DNA from: Physcomitrium patens
Lineage: Eukaryota > Streptophyta > Bryopsida > Funariales > Funariaceae
Direction: 5' to 3'
DNA length: 64,000 nucleotides
NCBI RefSeq assembly: GCF_000002425.4
Contig: NC_037269.1
Coordinates: forward strand, 5,709,834 to 5,773,833
Shown here in pieces: positions 36,929-48,799 of this stretch. The notes beneath the pieces are model-generated. The model made no database searches. It saw nothing but the letters and a program-made list of their open reading frames with translations, and was not told the DNA's origin. Position numbers and translations under genes: made by a program. Position 1 is the first letter of the stretch; each line of letters begins with the position of its first letter.

Positions 36929-39900
36929 ATGGAGCTTTGCTATGGAAGTGCCCCTTCGTAGGAACGTGAACTCTACAGCATGCATTTTATTCAATAAGTG
37001 AATCGCGTAAGCATGCAAGTTGTGATGACAATTTTTGTTCATTTGGTAAACAAGAACCAACTTGAATAATATTCACGATTGGCATGATCGAAGTGTCCAT
37101 GAGATTTCAGGGATCTTAGTTGAAGAGCCTGGTACTAGTCATCGGTTTGTTGCCTCCTGTTGGGGAGGTTGACCCTATATACTCTCCACTCCTATTTTTT
37201 GAGAAGAGAACGATTCTTCTTCCTGAAGGGACGCGTTCAGCTTCCGACATGGTTAAGAAGGTGACTAAGTCACTCAGGAGCCCCACCATGATTGGGTAAA
37301 CCGTGGTGGTAGCATCTACATGGCGTGGAGGTTTCGGCGAAGACTTCTTCCTAGATTTCCTGGAGAAAGTAGTGTGTGCTGTCAGGATACAATCTTTTGT
37401 CTAAGATCTGCTGTTAAGATCTGCTTACACAATACCTTCAATTGAAAAAACTTCATGTTCATTTCGTTGGCAGAGTGATGTGAAACGCAGATGAGGGCAG
37501 ATCTGCCCATCTTGCAGTGATTCTTCGTGTGCTTGCCCGCTTTGCACAACGTCTGAAAGCCGAGTTTTCAGGGCTCAGAAGTGACCCGCTACATCTTCCT
37601 TGAAATTGCTCTCTTTGCATCACCAAGCATGGAAATCTGGTAAGTAGTTGCCTTCGATCTTTCCTCCTGTGTTTCTTCTACTGTACATCCAAAGGCATGA
37701 CAGATGTGTACCCGTGACGTACATTCCAAGCGTTACCCCATGCGCGTGAGCATTGGTTTCAAGTCCGATTGTGGGATGTGAGAATTGGTGTATTGAACCT
37801 TGCGTTACGAAGTGGCTAACACCAAGCTTCGCACATTGCCATCTCGTTCAGCACCTCTTTGTGGCATGAAGTGGTTTTAATACAACATGAACTAATTCAA
37901 ACTCTGATTTCATGGAACACTAATTGAGGTTTTGGTGTTTTGCGTTAATAAGAACGTCCTTTCTAGCTTTGCTTTTAAGTGATTTTCATTCAATCTTATA
38001 ACTTCAAATTTTTTTCGTTGAATATCAGTGGAATTTCTTACAAATTCAAGAGTCTTCTCATGTTCATGATATTACTAAGAATTACGTTATGTAACGTTCA
38101 AACAAGGATTTTTAAAAACATTATAAATGGAGTTAGTCAACCCCAGTTCGTAATCCCCTCGACTAATAGAAATGGTGCACATTTTCCGAGGTCAACGCAT
38201 CGCACAGAGCATGAGGGAGGTTCAAGAGAGGTGAATGAAAGAAAGGGGGGAAGCGTATCGTGGCCCAACTCCAGACACGAACCCAGAGCCCAGAGCCCGG
38301 CGCGCCTGTGAAGCATCACTTCTTTCACCTCATGTCCCTCCGCTTGGCGTGACCCATTTCAAGACGCTAATCCTGTGCAGCTTTTTTGGGTCCTGTCGCG
38401 GGGATCTCGCACCATCCAACATTGGATGTGTCGATGGTGTGAGATCGGTGTGTGCTTTTAGCCACTCGCAACCGTCACTCTTTGGCTATGTTTCTTTGCC
38501 GGTGCCATAACACCCCACAAGAAGTTAACCACTTTGCGGTTTGTGGGTACTTTGTACTTATCAGCATTTCGCGCCGCCCATTATTGACTCAAGCTCAGAC
38601 TGTAGGATCGGAATCTCTCTCACCGTTGAACATCCGATTTCTCTCGCTTTCATTCTGCATGCATACATCGCTTGGCATCTTTGAAGAAATCCGGGATAAC
38701 AGAAAAATCACAACTGCCCACATCTCTGCTTCATTTGCGCTCTACTAAAGTCCCATAGACGCCGCCTCTCGGGCTTCAACCACCTTGGGCAAGCAGCAGC
38801 AGGACGAGGAAAAAAGCCTCCAGAATGCTCCACTAGCTTCAGTTTATCCACATTTTGGGTGTCCAAGATCTTAAACAGTTAGTTTTAGGGTTTGAGGGTG
38901 TCAGGATATTAGGGTTTCAAAGAATGATTGTGAGCAGTGGGTGCAAGCCTAGCTTCCCATTTATTCCCACTCAGCTTTGCTGTGGGTACATCCCATCAAG
39001 ACCCCATCAAATCTCCACTGAAGTTGCCCATAAATCATATTCCCCATAAAGTCTCTGTTATGCTTTTTTACCCATACACATCCCATCAACCCTTAACCAA
39101 GGCTTCCATCAAAACACACTTACAAAATATGTTGTATGATGTGCCCCCAACAAGTTTGCTTGTACATATATTCCTTAGAGATCCCATCAAACTTATTTCA
39201 ATCATTCCCATAAATATGTCCCTTGATGGAATGTGTTTCATGATCCCAAACCCTAATTTTATTCTCTTTTAATATATATATATATATATATATACATATT
39301 TATTTATTTATTTATTTATTTATTTTGTTGTTTTTGTTGTTGTTGTTTCTCTGACTCTCCTTTGTCTTAAACCAAAGTGTGGTTTGATGATCACCTTCTC
39401 CTTCTTCCACATGCAATTTTGAATGAAGTGATTTGTTTTCTATTTCTGTCATGGCTTGTGGTGAAATTTAATATTGAAGTTTTGTGAGTGGCAACCTTGA
39501 ATGTAAAGCAGTTTTGAAAAGTAATTTGCTTTGAATGAAAGGAGAGAATGCTCTTCTTTGTTCAATGTCCTTTGTAAGGATTCACAACACTCAAGTAATT
39601 CAAATTACTTAAGTGTCATTCTTTTGACCCTAGTGTCATGAAAAGAAATCAACTGTACTTTCATATCAAAACTTTAACTAACTTATTTCTTACTCATTTT
39701 GTGTATGTTTGCCAAGGTATTGGGTATGATACTTGTTGAATAGTTTGTTTTTGTTTTTTTTTGTTTTTGTTTTTTTGTTTTTGTTTTTAATATTTTTAAG
39801 GATTTTTTTTTTTTTTTTTTTTTTTTTTTGCAATTCATTAAAAACAAGTAATTTTATAGTATAAAAAGTAAACAACATCAACAAGAGTACAAGTAAATTT

Positions 39901-41462
39901 TATCATATATTGTACTAGACAATAGTTACAATTTTTGTCTGTTCAGCAGTCTTAGTTTTACATGCTTTGTCTTTCAAAAAGCGCACATGTAAGAAAAAAT
40001 AAATACAAATAAGATTATGAGACCTAAACATGAAATTGTTATTATTTTACAAATGGGTTAGAATTCTGTGAAACCAACACAATTCATTTCCAATTCTAAT
40101 TTGAAACTTGATACTTGAAAAATTGAATGTATTGAAAATACAAATATACACATATGTATGTATATATATATGTATATATATATTCATACATACATACATA
40201 CACACATACCTTACTAATCAAACTTGCAAAAAGTAGAAAAATGGTAAAGATAAAATTAAGACTATTCATTGGTAGAATTCCATGGGGCACACCTCCTTTG
40301 TCCCAAATCCACCAACACAAAAAAGTATCTAAAAGGTAATTTTGGCTTTCACATCCTCAACACCCAAAGGAAGTACCTCTCCACCCATTTTGTCACATTC
40401 ATGGATGTTGTTGGCTACACTTTGCCATAGTGATAAAGCCCTTCACATGATCCTTCATTATTATAATTATTATATATTATATTGACTTCCCTCAACCTTT
40501 TCTAAAACAAAAACAAAAACAAAAATTATGTATCTAAGAGTGTATGTTTTTTTGTCATAGAGAATAGGCTCAGTGGCAAAGAAAGTCATGTCAAATGTCC
40601 CAGCTTTGCAGTCTTCTGTTCACCTAAGCCATCAGAAGATGGTGATTCATGTGGAGACAAAAACCTTCAGAAAAGATGCCTGGTTCAGTTAGTACTGCAC
40701 AAGATTTCCTCAATACAAAAATGCCAAATTATTTTGGTAGGTTCAAACAAAACAGAGATTGCATTGAAGTGCAATGTGACTGGATGAATCTGAGGATCAT
40801 ATGCATACACATGCATGTGTGTGTGTGTGAGTGAGAGACTGGATGCTGAAGAACAAATACAAATATTGATTTCTATCTATTTTTATATTTCATCGATGGA
40901 CTAGGATTGGTTTTTCAGCTACCTTTTGGCACTTAGGGGACACAGTGAAAGGGTGCAGCTTTTTAAATTCTTTGATTGGCTGAAGTTGAGAAGTTTCTAA
41001 GTTTTGCTTCTAAGTGTCATATATTACAATACTTCATTACATGTAGTCAAAAAAGTCACACACTCTGCAAATAGACTGGCAATCAACAAAAATCCTCCAA
41101 TTCATGCCCATGACAACCATCACTAAGATTTAATCACAACATTGATTAGTTTAAAAAAACTCAGGAAGTCTTATCAAAAGAATCAAACATTCCGTCCTCA
41201 AACCAAAACCCAGCCGCTCTGCTCACTAATGCAAACCACATGACAATCAGGAATGTTATCCCACTTTTTTTTTTTGGGGGGGGGGGGGATGAGAACAAAG
41301 GGCCAGTGAAGGTTCCCTCTGAGCCCCATCCCATGCCCAGCTCCAGTAGAAATAAAAAAGTTCATAACAATAAAAAAATAAAGTACCCACCTGCAAAACT
41401 ACCTGCGCCCTTCTTCGTCCCCTCTGTCAATCCACCCCACACCCCCCACATCCAACGCAGTC
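36929..41462. other. Long intergenic stretch between Z-ISO and the COI1 leader
   Basis: No protein was recognised. 36930-39050 is of mixed composition, with short frames on both strands (one near 38140-38510 is relatively GC-rich). CCCATCAA/CCCATAAA words recur at about 38985-39215. Simple repeats: (TA)n at 39271-39294, (TTTA)n at 39295-39324, T-rich (TTTTTG)n and poly-T at about 39745-39830, TATG/CATA repeats at 40140-40205, (GT)n near 40817-40830, and T11 followed by G13 near 41266-41290. No LTR or tRNA was seen. Confidence 0.45.
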
Positions 41463-42259
41463 AAATATGAAAAACAACAGGGGTGTGAGTTCCAAGACTA
41501 TCCAAAGGCCTGTTGGATTGTACAGAAACCCCTCTCCTCACCTCTCACACTCTCTCTCCCCACTTTCCAAGACGGGGCTGGCCCTGGCGTCCCACCCAAT
41601 CCGCCCGTTTTGTCGGAGGTCGAGGAATCCAACCCATTCGCTCGGGTCAGCGCTCCTTTCCTGCTCTTCTTTGTCGTCTTCTTCTCCTTCCTCTCGTGCC
41701 CTCAAAATCCTCTCCCAGATCACGGGCAGGGCCAATGTTCCGTTTGTGGAGAGACCTGCTGGACGATCCCGGGAAGCATGGCCACGGAGAAGAGGTGAAT
41801 ACCATCTCTCGCTGTACAGCACGAGCACGAGGTTCAGCGATGTCCGCTTCCTTTCGGCGCGATGGCTGTTTTTGATATGGCCTGAAGTGAGGTCGTAGTA
41901 GTATGCGACGGGATTCCGCAGCTGTGGTGGTTTCGAGGGGGCGGGAGAGGTTGGTGACGGGGAGGGCGGCGCGTTGGTGTACTTGCTGCGGTAGCTCTCA
42001 CATACTCCTGCCCGGATGATGAATTCTGTTTCGGAATTTGAGAATGTGGAGGTTTTTTGGGGTTGTGGTGTGAGGCCGGAGCGCATGAAGTGAAGCCTGT
42101 CGAGATGTGGGACGCAGAGGTGAAGGGTGGGGAGAGGTTCTAGACCATGGGTACGATTGTAGCTGCTGCTTTTGGGTAGCTTTGAGAGAGGGTCGAGCAG
42201 AATTTGAGGAGAATGAGGGAGGTTTGAAGTTGCAGCGGTGGATTTAGAGGCTTGCAGGG
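41463..42259 (+). promoter_or_regulatory. GC-richer leader and promoter region of COI1
   Basis: About 800 bp of clearly higher GC than the flanks, directly before the COI1 start codon, with CT-rich runs near 41530-41560 and 41680-41700. Long open frames exist on both strands (143 codons plus, 263 codons minus overlapping the COI1 start), but they are low-complexity Ser/Pro/Arg-rich and have no family resemblance. A long 5' leader fits auxin/jasmonate F-box receptor genes. Confidence 0.4.
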
Positions 42260-44282
42260 ATGGAGTTTGAGAGGCGACGCGCTCCAGGAGCTGGATCTGG
42301 TATTCCTTTGTCAGACGAAACCTTAGCATGCGTGTTGAAGTATGTCGAGAATTGGCAGGACAGGGCCGCGGTCTCCCTCGTATGCCAGCAATGGCGGCGA
42401 GTGGATGGCGCTACTCGCAAGTTTGTCACGATTTCCTACATGTACTCCACTAATCCTGAGCTACTTACTCGGCGGTTCAAGCGCTTGGAAGGAGTGAAGA
42501 TCAAGGGGAAGCCAAGGGCGGAAGAGTATGGTCTCCTCGTACCCAACTGGGGTGGCTATGCGGAACCATGGATTCGAGAGCTGGGAAGAGTTTACAGAGG
42601 TTTGCAGACCCTCCTGCTGCGGAGATGTCAGGTTTCTGACTCAGATTTGGAATTGATTGCTTCCTCGCCCTTCCATTCTGTCCTGCAAGTATTGCATCTG
42701 CACAAATGCGCGGGGTTCTCGACTTCCGGACTTCTTCCCGTTGCGAAAGCCTGCAGGTGGGTTCAATTTGGACTTCCCTAGGAAGCTTTTAACACTTAGA
42801 ACATTAGGGTTGCATGTCATATCTAATTGCTTCATGGATTTAAATTATTTTATTCAGATCTTTAAGGACGCTGAGCATCGAGGATAGCAACGTAAACGAT
42901 GAAGGTGGGGAGTGGCTGCATGTACTCGCCCGCCACAACACAGTCCTGGAGGTCCTCAACTTTGCAGTACTCGGTCTGGAAGACGTCGATGTAGCAGACT
43001 TAGCCCTGCTTCTGGAGAAGTGCAAATCTCTGGTGTCGCTCAAAGTCGGGGAGATTGAGCTTGTCGACATGGTTGGTGCTCTTGGAAAATCTTCTTCTCT
43101 CCTAGAACTCGGTGCCGGCTCTTGCAATTATCTCAACGACGAGGACAGCAGGGTATATGCTTCTATTTCGTTACCTTTGCAATTGACGTCCCTGTCGGGC
43201 CTGTGGTCAATGGGCGACTTCGGATTGTGCATGATTCTCCCCATCGCGCCAAACTTGAAGAAGCTCGACCTGAAGTTCACGTTCTTGAGCCGCAAAGCAT
43301 ACTGCCAGCTTTTCAGTCAGTGCCATTCGCTCGAAGAGCTTCAGGTATACGATCTCCTCTTATTTTTTCCTCCACTGATTCTTTGTAATTGAGTTGACTA
43401 TTGTGGGTGCCGTGAACTGTTTTATAAAGATGCAACTCGTCAATACTCTGAATGATTTAAGCTAGATTGAAATTTATTCTGGATCAGATACGGAATGGAG
43501 TGGGCGACGAAGGCTTGGAAGTCCTCGGCAAGTCCTGCAAGTCCCTCCGCCGGCTCCGCATCGAGCACGACGAAGCAGGCGCTATTACACAACGGGGGGT
43601 TGTTGCAGTAGCTCAAGGCTGTAACAACTTGCAGCAGCTCGTCCTCTACGTCTCAGACATCTCCAACGCAGCCCTCGCCATGGTGGGACAAGGATGCCCT
43701 CACCTGACAGACTTCAGGCTTGTACTCACTGGAACCCAGCACGTCGTCGATCTTCCCCTCGACGACGGCTTCAAGCTACTCCTCAAAGGTTGTCCAAACA
43801 TCTCCAAGCTCGCTGTTTATCTTCGTCATGGTGGCTTGACAGATAAAGGCATGAGCTACATGGGTGACTTCGGCAAAAACCTCAAATGGGTCCTGCTTGG
43901 TTGCACCGGTGAATCTGACATCGGGTTAGCGAATTTTGCCTACAAAGCTCAGAAGTTAGAGCGTTTGGAGATCAGGGATTGTCCGTTTGGTGAGGCGGGG
44001 CTTGTTGCTGCAGTCGTGGCAATGAGCTCGTTGAAATTCTTGTGGGTGCAAGGGTACAGAGCTCCTGAAGCGGGGTATCAGTTACTAGGATTGGCGCGGC
44101 CTTGGTTAAATATTGAGATTAGTTTACCGTCTGGGACTATGCCGGGGCAGTTGATCGCGCACTATGCGATCGTGGCGGCGAGGAATGATTATCCTCCTGA
44201 TGTGAAGGTGCTGGTGGAGGAGACGGAGGAGTTAGAGGGCATGCTGCCGCCTTGTACGAACCGGAGGACTGTTGATCCTTGA
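42260..44282 (+). CDS. COI1: COI1 F-box/LRR jasmonate co-receptor
   Basis: Three exons: 42260-42756, 42858-43344, 43488-44282, giving 592 residues, the same length as Arabidopsis COI1. The protein is the substrate-binding subunit of SCF-COI1, which captures JAZ repressors in the presence of a jasmonate-type ligand and leads to their degradation. The F-box is at about 16-58 (LSDETLACVLKYVENWQDRA, SLVCQQWRRVD). The signature KGKPRA followed by NWGGY is at about 85-105. The rest is leucine-rich repeats. Ligand-pocket residues recognised by homology: KPRA, Tyr382 (VLYVSD), Arg405 and Val407 (DFRLVL), the Tyr of VYLRHGGLTD, the Arg of EIRDCPF and the Trp of LWVQGYR. Position 380 is Val (codon 43641-43643) where Arabidopsis has Ala384. 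The Phe of Arabidopsis KPRAAMF is Tyr here (KPRAEEY). Exon GC is higher than in the surroundings. Confidence 0.95.
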
Positions 44283-45465
44283 ACCTGGAACTCAGTTGCA
44301 TTTATGTGGACTAAGATCCAGTTGCAGTTGTTTGCACTTGAGATAAAGTACAACTCCCTAGGGATGCCACACTTGTGGTTGCCAGCATTGCAACCGCTGC
44401 GACAGTCTTGATCCGCGGGTGGCGCATGCCGGTGCATACTCCGCTCAAGCATGCACCCACGCCAATGAGAGTTCCTTTACCTCGTGGACAACAGTCAGTT
44501 TCTTATGAACTCGGGCTTGATTACAGGTCATCTCTTAGTGCAAATTGTTTGGACGGTGTCTGTGTGGAAGTTGAGTTCACGGCTTCTACACCTGGGAAGT
44601 TTTTGATTGAGAAATGGCTGAGAAATCTTTACACAAGATGGAGACCTCGTGTTGCACTCTGCTTTGGCTTCACACGAGGGTTTAGGGAGGACTCTTTGTC
44701 CAGCATACGTGAAGGTGACGCGGATTCTTCAAGTAGTCTTCGGTTTCAGTAATAGAGATTTCATTTCCTGCGATTTTAGGAAAGCAAACAAACATGATAA
44801 CAGCTTGAGTTGTAAATTGGTGTTTTTCTTAATCAACAAGGACCTAATAGTGTCAAGCTCGGCGACTACTTTGCATCAGTTCACAGTGCAATTTCACGTT
44901 CCTCCCATCTTGCCTGCGCTGTGATCCTGTGCCATCCATCGCCAGTGTGACCCTTTCTAATCTGATTTGAGCAGCAAGGAGCCACAGAACGGTGGGACTC
45001 ACCTCAGCAGTGTTTTTTTCTTTGTATGAACAAGGAACTCGAATCAGTAAAAAATATGCATTGACTGAGGTTCTCTGTGATGGTAACGCACAAAAGAAAA
45101 GTGCCTTTTCAAAAAGTCAAAAAGCAAGGATTGTCCCCGTGTTTTTCTTCGTCCCTCTTCACTCTTTTCGGTCCTCTGTCTCATCTATTACTCACCCTCC
45201 TCTCATTCATCCTCTCCCGTCCCAAGGGTCCATTCCCAGTATGGCACTCCATCAAGGAACGAGGCTCCTCATTGGACATGCCACTTGTGGTGGAACGCTG
45301 GAATTGTGAAAAGCTCAGAGCTTGTTCTCTATTTAAGGCTCAGAAAGTATGTGAAGCAGAGAAGGTTTGGTTCTCCCACTAGGCCCTCAATGAGCAGAAA
45401 GTGGTAGAGGTACATTTTGGGTAAGCATGGTTGTTGGAGCAACTCGAGACTTTAAGAGAGGATTA
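44283..45465. other. COI1 3' region and intergenic DNA
   Basis: Directly follows the COI1 stop. Open frames up to 125 codons occur but none is recognisable; the first few hundred bases are probably 3' UTR. Nothing else was seen. Confidence 0.4.
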
Positions 45466-45642
45466 TTATTTAAGCTGCATGAAAGATATATAAAAAAAAT
45501 AGGATCAAATGAAGACGTGGATTGTAACTTTTCGCACACTAATATTAATTTTTTTATTTAAGCTGCATGAAAGATATATAAAAAAAATAGGATCAAATGA
45601 AGACGTGGATTGTAACTTTTCGCACACTAATATTAATTTTTT
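45466..45642. repeat. Perfect 88-bp tandem duplication
   Basis: A unit beginning near TTATTTAAGCTGCATGAAAG and ending with TAATATTAATTTTT occurs twice in direct succession (about 45466-45553 and 45554-45641) with no difference that I can see. It carries TATATAAAAAAAATAGG and GAAGACGTGGATTG. Lack of divergence indicates a recent event or an assembly artefact. Confidence 0.85.
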
Positions 45643-46329
45643 CTTTCTTTCTTTTTCTTAATAAAATTTTCAACACAAATTAAATAGAGTGCACAACCTA
45701 GAGCGCTGGCAATGTGGAGCTCATTCTCGAAGGGAAGGAGGGAACCATCGACGAGGTTTAGGGTTTAAAGTGCTGCATCTGAGATCGACTTGCGATCTAT
45801 CTCGTTGTGAAGTTCGTCCGGTGGATTAAGCCGAGGACCTAGTCAGCATTGTTTCAAGAACGATATAAAGTCAAATGAATCGGTGGAATGAGCTCGGTCA
45901 GGGTGCAGCTGTTAACCTCACAGGCTGTGCCTATCTGCTGATGCATACTTCTTGCGTCGCCACCACCATCCTCCCATACAAGCCATTCAATGCACTTGCT
46001 CTCCTCGGTAAGTCCAAGTGTGTCGCTGTCCAGAATATTCTAAGCTACGTTCTGGAAGGAGCAGCATTCGAGGAGCACACGTTTCGATAATCTATCCAAT
46101 AAAAACCATCGAAGAACAGATGCAGATTCACAGTGGGGAATCATAAACTTTGTGACAGTCACGCCTGTTGCATTTCCACCAACAGTGAGATGGCACTACT
46201 GTGATGGCGTTGAGTTCAAATGCAGTCATCATGGGGTTCAGAATCTATCGCTTTTAGTCTAGAACAAGCTTTTCCTGCATTAAAAAACATGTGCTCAATA
46301 GCAACGTAGCTAACTAAAAAAAGTCACAA
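45643..46329. other. Unassigned stretch, including a 71-codon open frame at 45875-46090 (+)
   Basis: The plus-strand frame (starting MNRWNELGQGAAVNL) has no recognised motif. Composition is close to coding, but no splice-linked partner exon was found. It may belong to the same decayed locus as the kinase remnant that follows. Confidence 0.3.
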
Positions 46330-46900
46330 AAGTTAAAAATTCTGCTCATCTTCAAGTTTATAAATGTTCCGAACCAGAGGTTAAAAGCGGGTGAAAAGAA
46401 TGTTCGAGGATTAGGGTCCAAAATTTGTCAATATCGATGATGGGGTTCCAATTGAGATCGTAGCTGGGCAGAAGTAAAAAGATTGTTGAAACTGCCAATA
46501 ATTAGGAAAGAATCACAACAAAAAAACTAAGAATACACTCTTCAAAAAATAAAATAAAACTAAACAACAAACATTCGATGCTAGTGAACAACTTGCCTAC
46601 ATTACATGCTATCACGAAGAGGTTGCCATCAGAACATGTCTCTGGTGCAACGTAGTTCGGTGTGCCACGAGTTGCATGCAACGGGCAAAATTTTCCTCGT
46701 GTTACTGCTACCAAACCAAACCCTCCTCACAATCTCTTCATACTGCAAACAGAAAGAGTTCTGCAGTATTTGGAACTGGCTGTGTCGTCTAACAACTCAG
46801 TGATGAAAGCTTCACCCTGGAATGATTTTATGCCCCCAGGTCTATCAGTGAGAGGTCACTCATGCGACGACAGTGGCCAGCTGCTGGAAGTACCGGCAAG
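46330..46900 (-). pseudogene. CIPK/SnRK3-type protein kinase pseudogene
   Basis: Pieces of a Ser/Thr kinase lie in the correct order on the minus strand. About 46870-46890: CRYFQQL (CIPK consensus ARRYFQQL, helix E). About 46650-46740: GFGL, then PLHATRGTPNYVAPE (consensus DFGLSA ... LLHTTCGTPNYVAPE, activation segment through the APE motif). About 46395-46430: QILDPNPRT (consensus KILDPNPRTRI). About 46340-46362: KLEDEQNF (consensus ILEDEWF). The pieces are separated by stops and frame changes; the catalytic HRDLKPEN loop is not readable, and DFG is GFG. There is no NAF/FISL domain, ATP-binding lobe or clean exon border. GTPNYVAPE favours the SnRK3/CIPK subfamily over SnRK1/2. The host copy is dead. 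Whether it is a decayed duplicate or retrocopy is unclear. Confidence 0.65.
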
Positions 46901-48061
46901 ATCTCTCTTGATGCACCAAATCACAAACACTGGAATGTACTGATCGGTTTGATGATCCTACACAAGAAATGCAGCGCCGCGCAGCAATCAACCAAGTAGT
47001 TGGACTCCAATCCAGGAAACTTACACTACTGAAACTCTACACAGTAGTTTCCAAAGCTTATTCCAAGTTCGCGTTAGAAATAGGGTGGCACTCTGATCAC
47101 ATGCTGACCTCTGTTGCCTTCATCAACTAGAGGCCTTATGAAACTGCCACTCACCGACAGTCCAATCTTGCAGTCTCACTCAGAGTCAAATCTTGTGTTT
47201 CGGTGAGTGTCAAATCTTGTGGTCTTACCGGCAGTCTCTAGGGCCTCCTGCCACGAATGGGCAATGTTATTCTTGGACTCTGCCTGCACTCGCTCAGTGA
47301 TCCCAAGAAGGCAAAGTCCATCCATTTTTTAAAAAATTTCTATCATATGTATGTAAGGACATAAAGCACCTTATGAGATCAAAAATAGACCTTTTTAGTA
47401 TAAAGGCAAGTGACTTTTCATAGGAGATCAAATAACTTTCTATTAACTTTCTAATTGTTGACAGCATTAAATGTAGCCGATGCTCTCCATGCTATTTACT
47501 GTAGTCTACAGTATTTACTATAGTAAATACTATAGTGAACACTGTAGTATTTACTTTAGTGTTCAGAATGTAGTGGGGAGACACTATTATCTTCTCCCCT
47601 TCTCTTTGTACAAGGGATATAATCCTATCAATAAACTCACTTCTATGTGTGTGTGTTTACATATGTGTGCATATTACTTCTAGCTACTATTGTCTCTCTT
47701 TCTCTAAAACATTCTCAACACTAATAACTTCTTATTGCAAGTCAAATGTCTATCAATATATCAATAGAGTGCTCCATCCACCTTTTCAATTAAGGACAAG
47801 CTATTGGCTCTACTACTAAAACTAATAATGTGTCAAAAAATTGAGAGAAGGTTTTATATTTTAACTTCCATTTTGTCTATTGATCAAGCATGGAAGGAGG
47901 CTCTTAGTTAGGCTTTAGTGAACAAAAACATCTAGTTTATCAATAGTTGATGTTTTGGTAGTCAAAGACTTCTAAATCATTGACATATCTTGTTGCATAG
48001 TATAATACAATGCAAGTTCAAAGATTATAAATGTGAATTGTAAAAGAGGCAATAGAAGAAT
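46901..48061. other. Intergenic DNA with short palindromes
   Basis: No gene recognised. 47150-47240 has repeated short words (TCAAATCTTGTG, CGGCAGTC). 47495-47570 is a palindrome cluster. From about 47700 the DNA is AT-rich and looks like old transposon debris. Confidence 0.4.
47510..47531. repeat. 22-bp perfect palindrome within an AGTATTTAC repeat cluster
   Basis: AGTATTTACTA followed by its exact reverse complement. Related words (GTAGTATTTACT, ACAGTATTTAC, GAACACT/AGTGTTC) surround it at 47495-47570, so larger imperfect hairpins are possible. It may be a remnant of a small inverted-repeat element. Confidence 0.6.
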
Positions 48062-48620
48062 AGACACTTATCATGGATATATGTATTTATTCTAATAATT
48101 ACCTATATGATTAAGTAAAAATAAATAAATATAGATTAATTTCATAATATCTTCTAGAAAATCTTTCTAAAAGCTTCATAGACATAGTTTTGATTTTATA
48201 TGTGTTTGTAGTTAATTAATAGGCTAGAAACTTGGTCAATAAGTTAGCCACATGATACATGTATTTGTAGCTTGTGGAACAAGTTAACTATGTGGCGCAC
48301 ATATAGAAAACTTACTTTATAAGTTAAGTCATGTGTCTAGCAAATTCAACACTTGTCAGAGGTCTTGTAGAACATTGCCATATAGCTCCTAGTTAGATAA
48401 TTTACATGGAGGCAAGAGTAAAGCTTTCTTCACTCTTATCAACGTCTTTTTAGTCCTTAGTCATATTTCAAGACTTTCTAGTCTTTTTGTCTTTGGCAGT
48501 AGCCATTCTAGTTCAATGTATAACTATCTTTGGGTGATTTTCTAATCTTTTTAAGTAATACAAGAGTGTATTGGAGATTTCTTTTCTTGAGATTCATGTC
48601 TTTGACAACACTAAAATATC
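48062..48620 (+). repeat. Solo LTR of the G chromovirus family
   Basis: Homologous to 59297-59870 in the same order (ATAATTACCTATAT, CTAAAAGCTTCATAGAC, CTCCTAGTTAGATAA, CAGTAGCCATTCTAG). It is considerably diverged and has no internal element sequence. Confidence 0.7.
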
Positions 48621-48799
48621 ACACATATAAAAAGAAGTTATATATTCTCAAGAATGTTACAAATGATAAAATAGATTGATAAATATACTTTGAAGAATAT
48701 TAAAATCTAAAGAACAATGTACTTATTTAACTTTATGAGATTATTATAATGTATGTAAGGATGATGAAGTTCATTTAGAAAAGAACTCATTATAGTAGA

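Noticed and set aside
38985-39215. Recurring CCCATCAA/CCCATAAA words suggestive of a CRISPR-like or regulatory array
   Set aside because: Spacing is irregular, spacers are of unequal length, and the genome is eukaryotic. Probably low-complexity drift.
41538-42329. 263-codon minus-strand open frame overlapping the COI1 start
   Set aside because: Low-complexity Ser/Pro/Arg-rich translation with no motif. It overlaps the COI1 coding start and lies in a GC-richer leader, where long chance frames are common.
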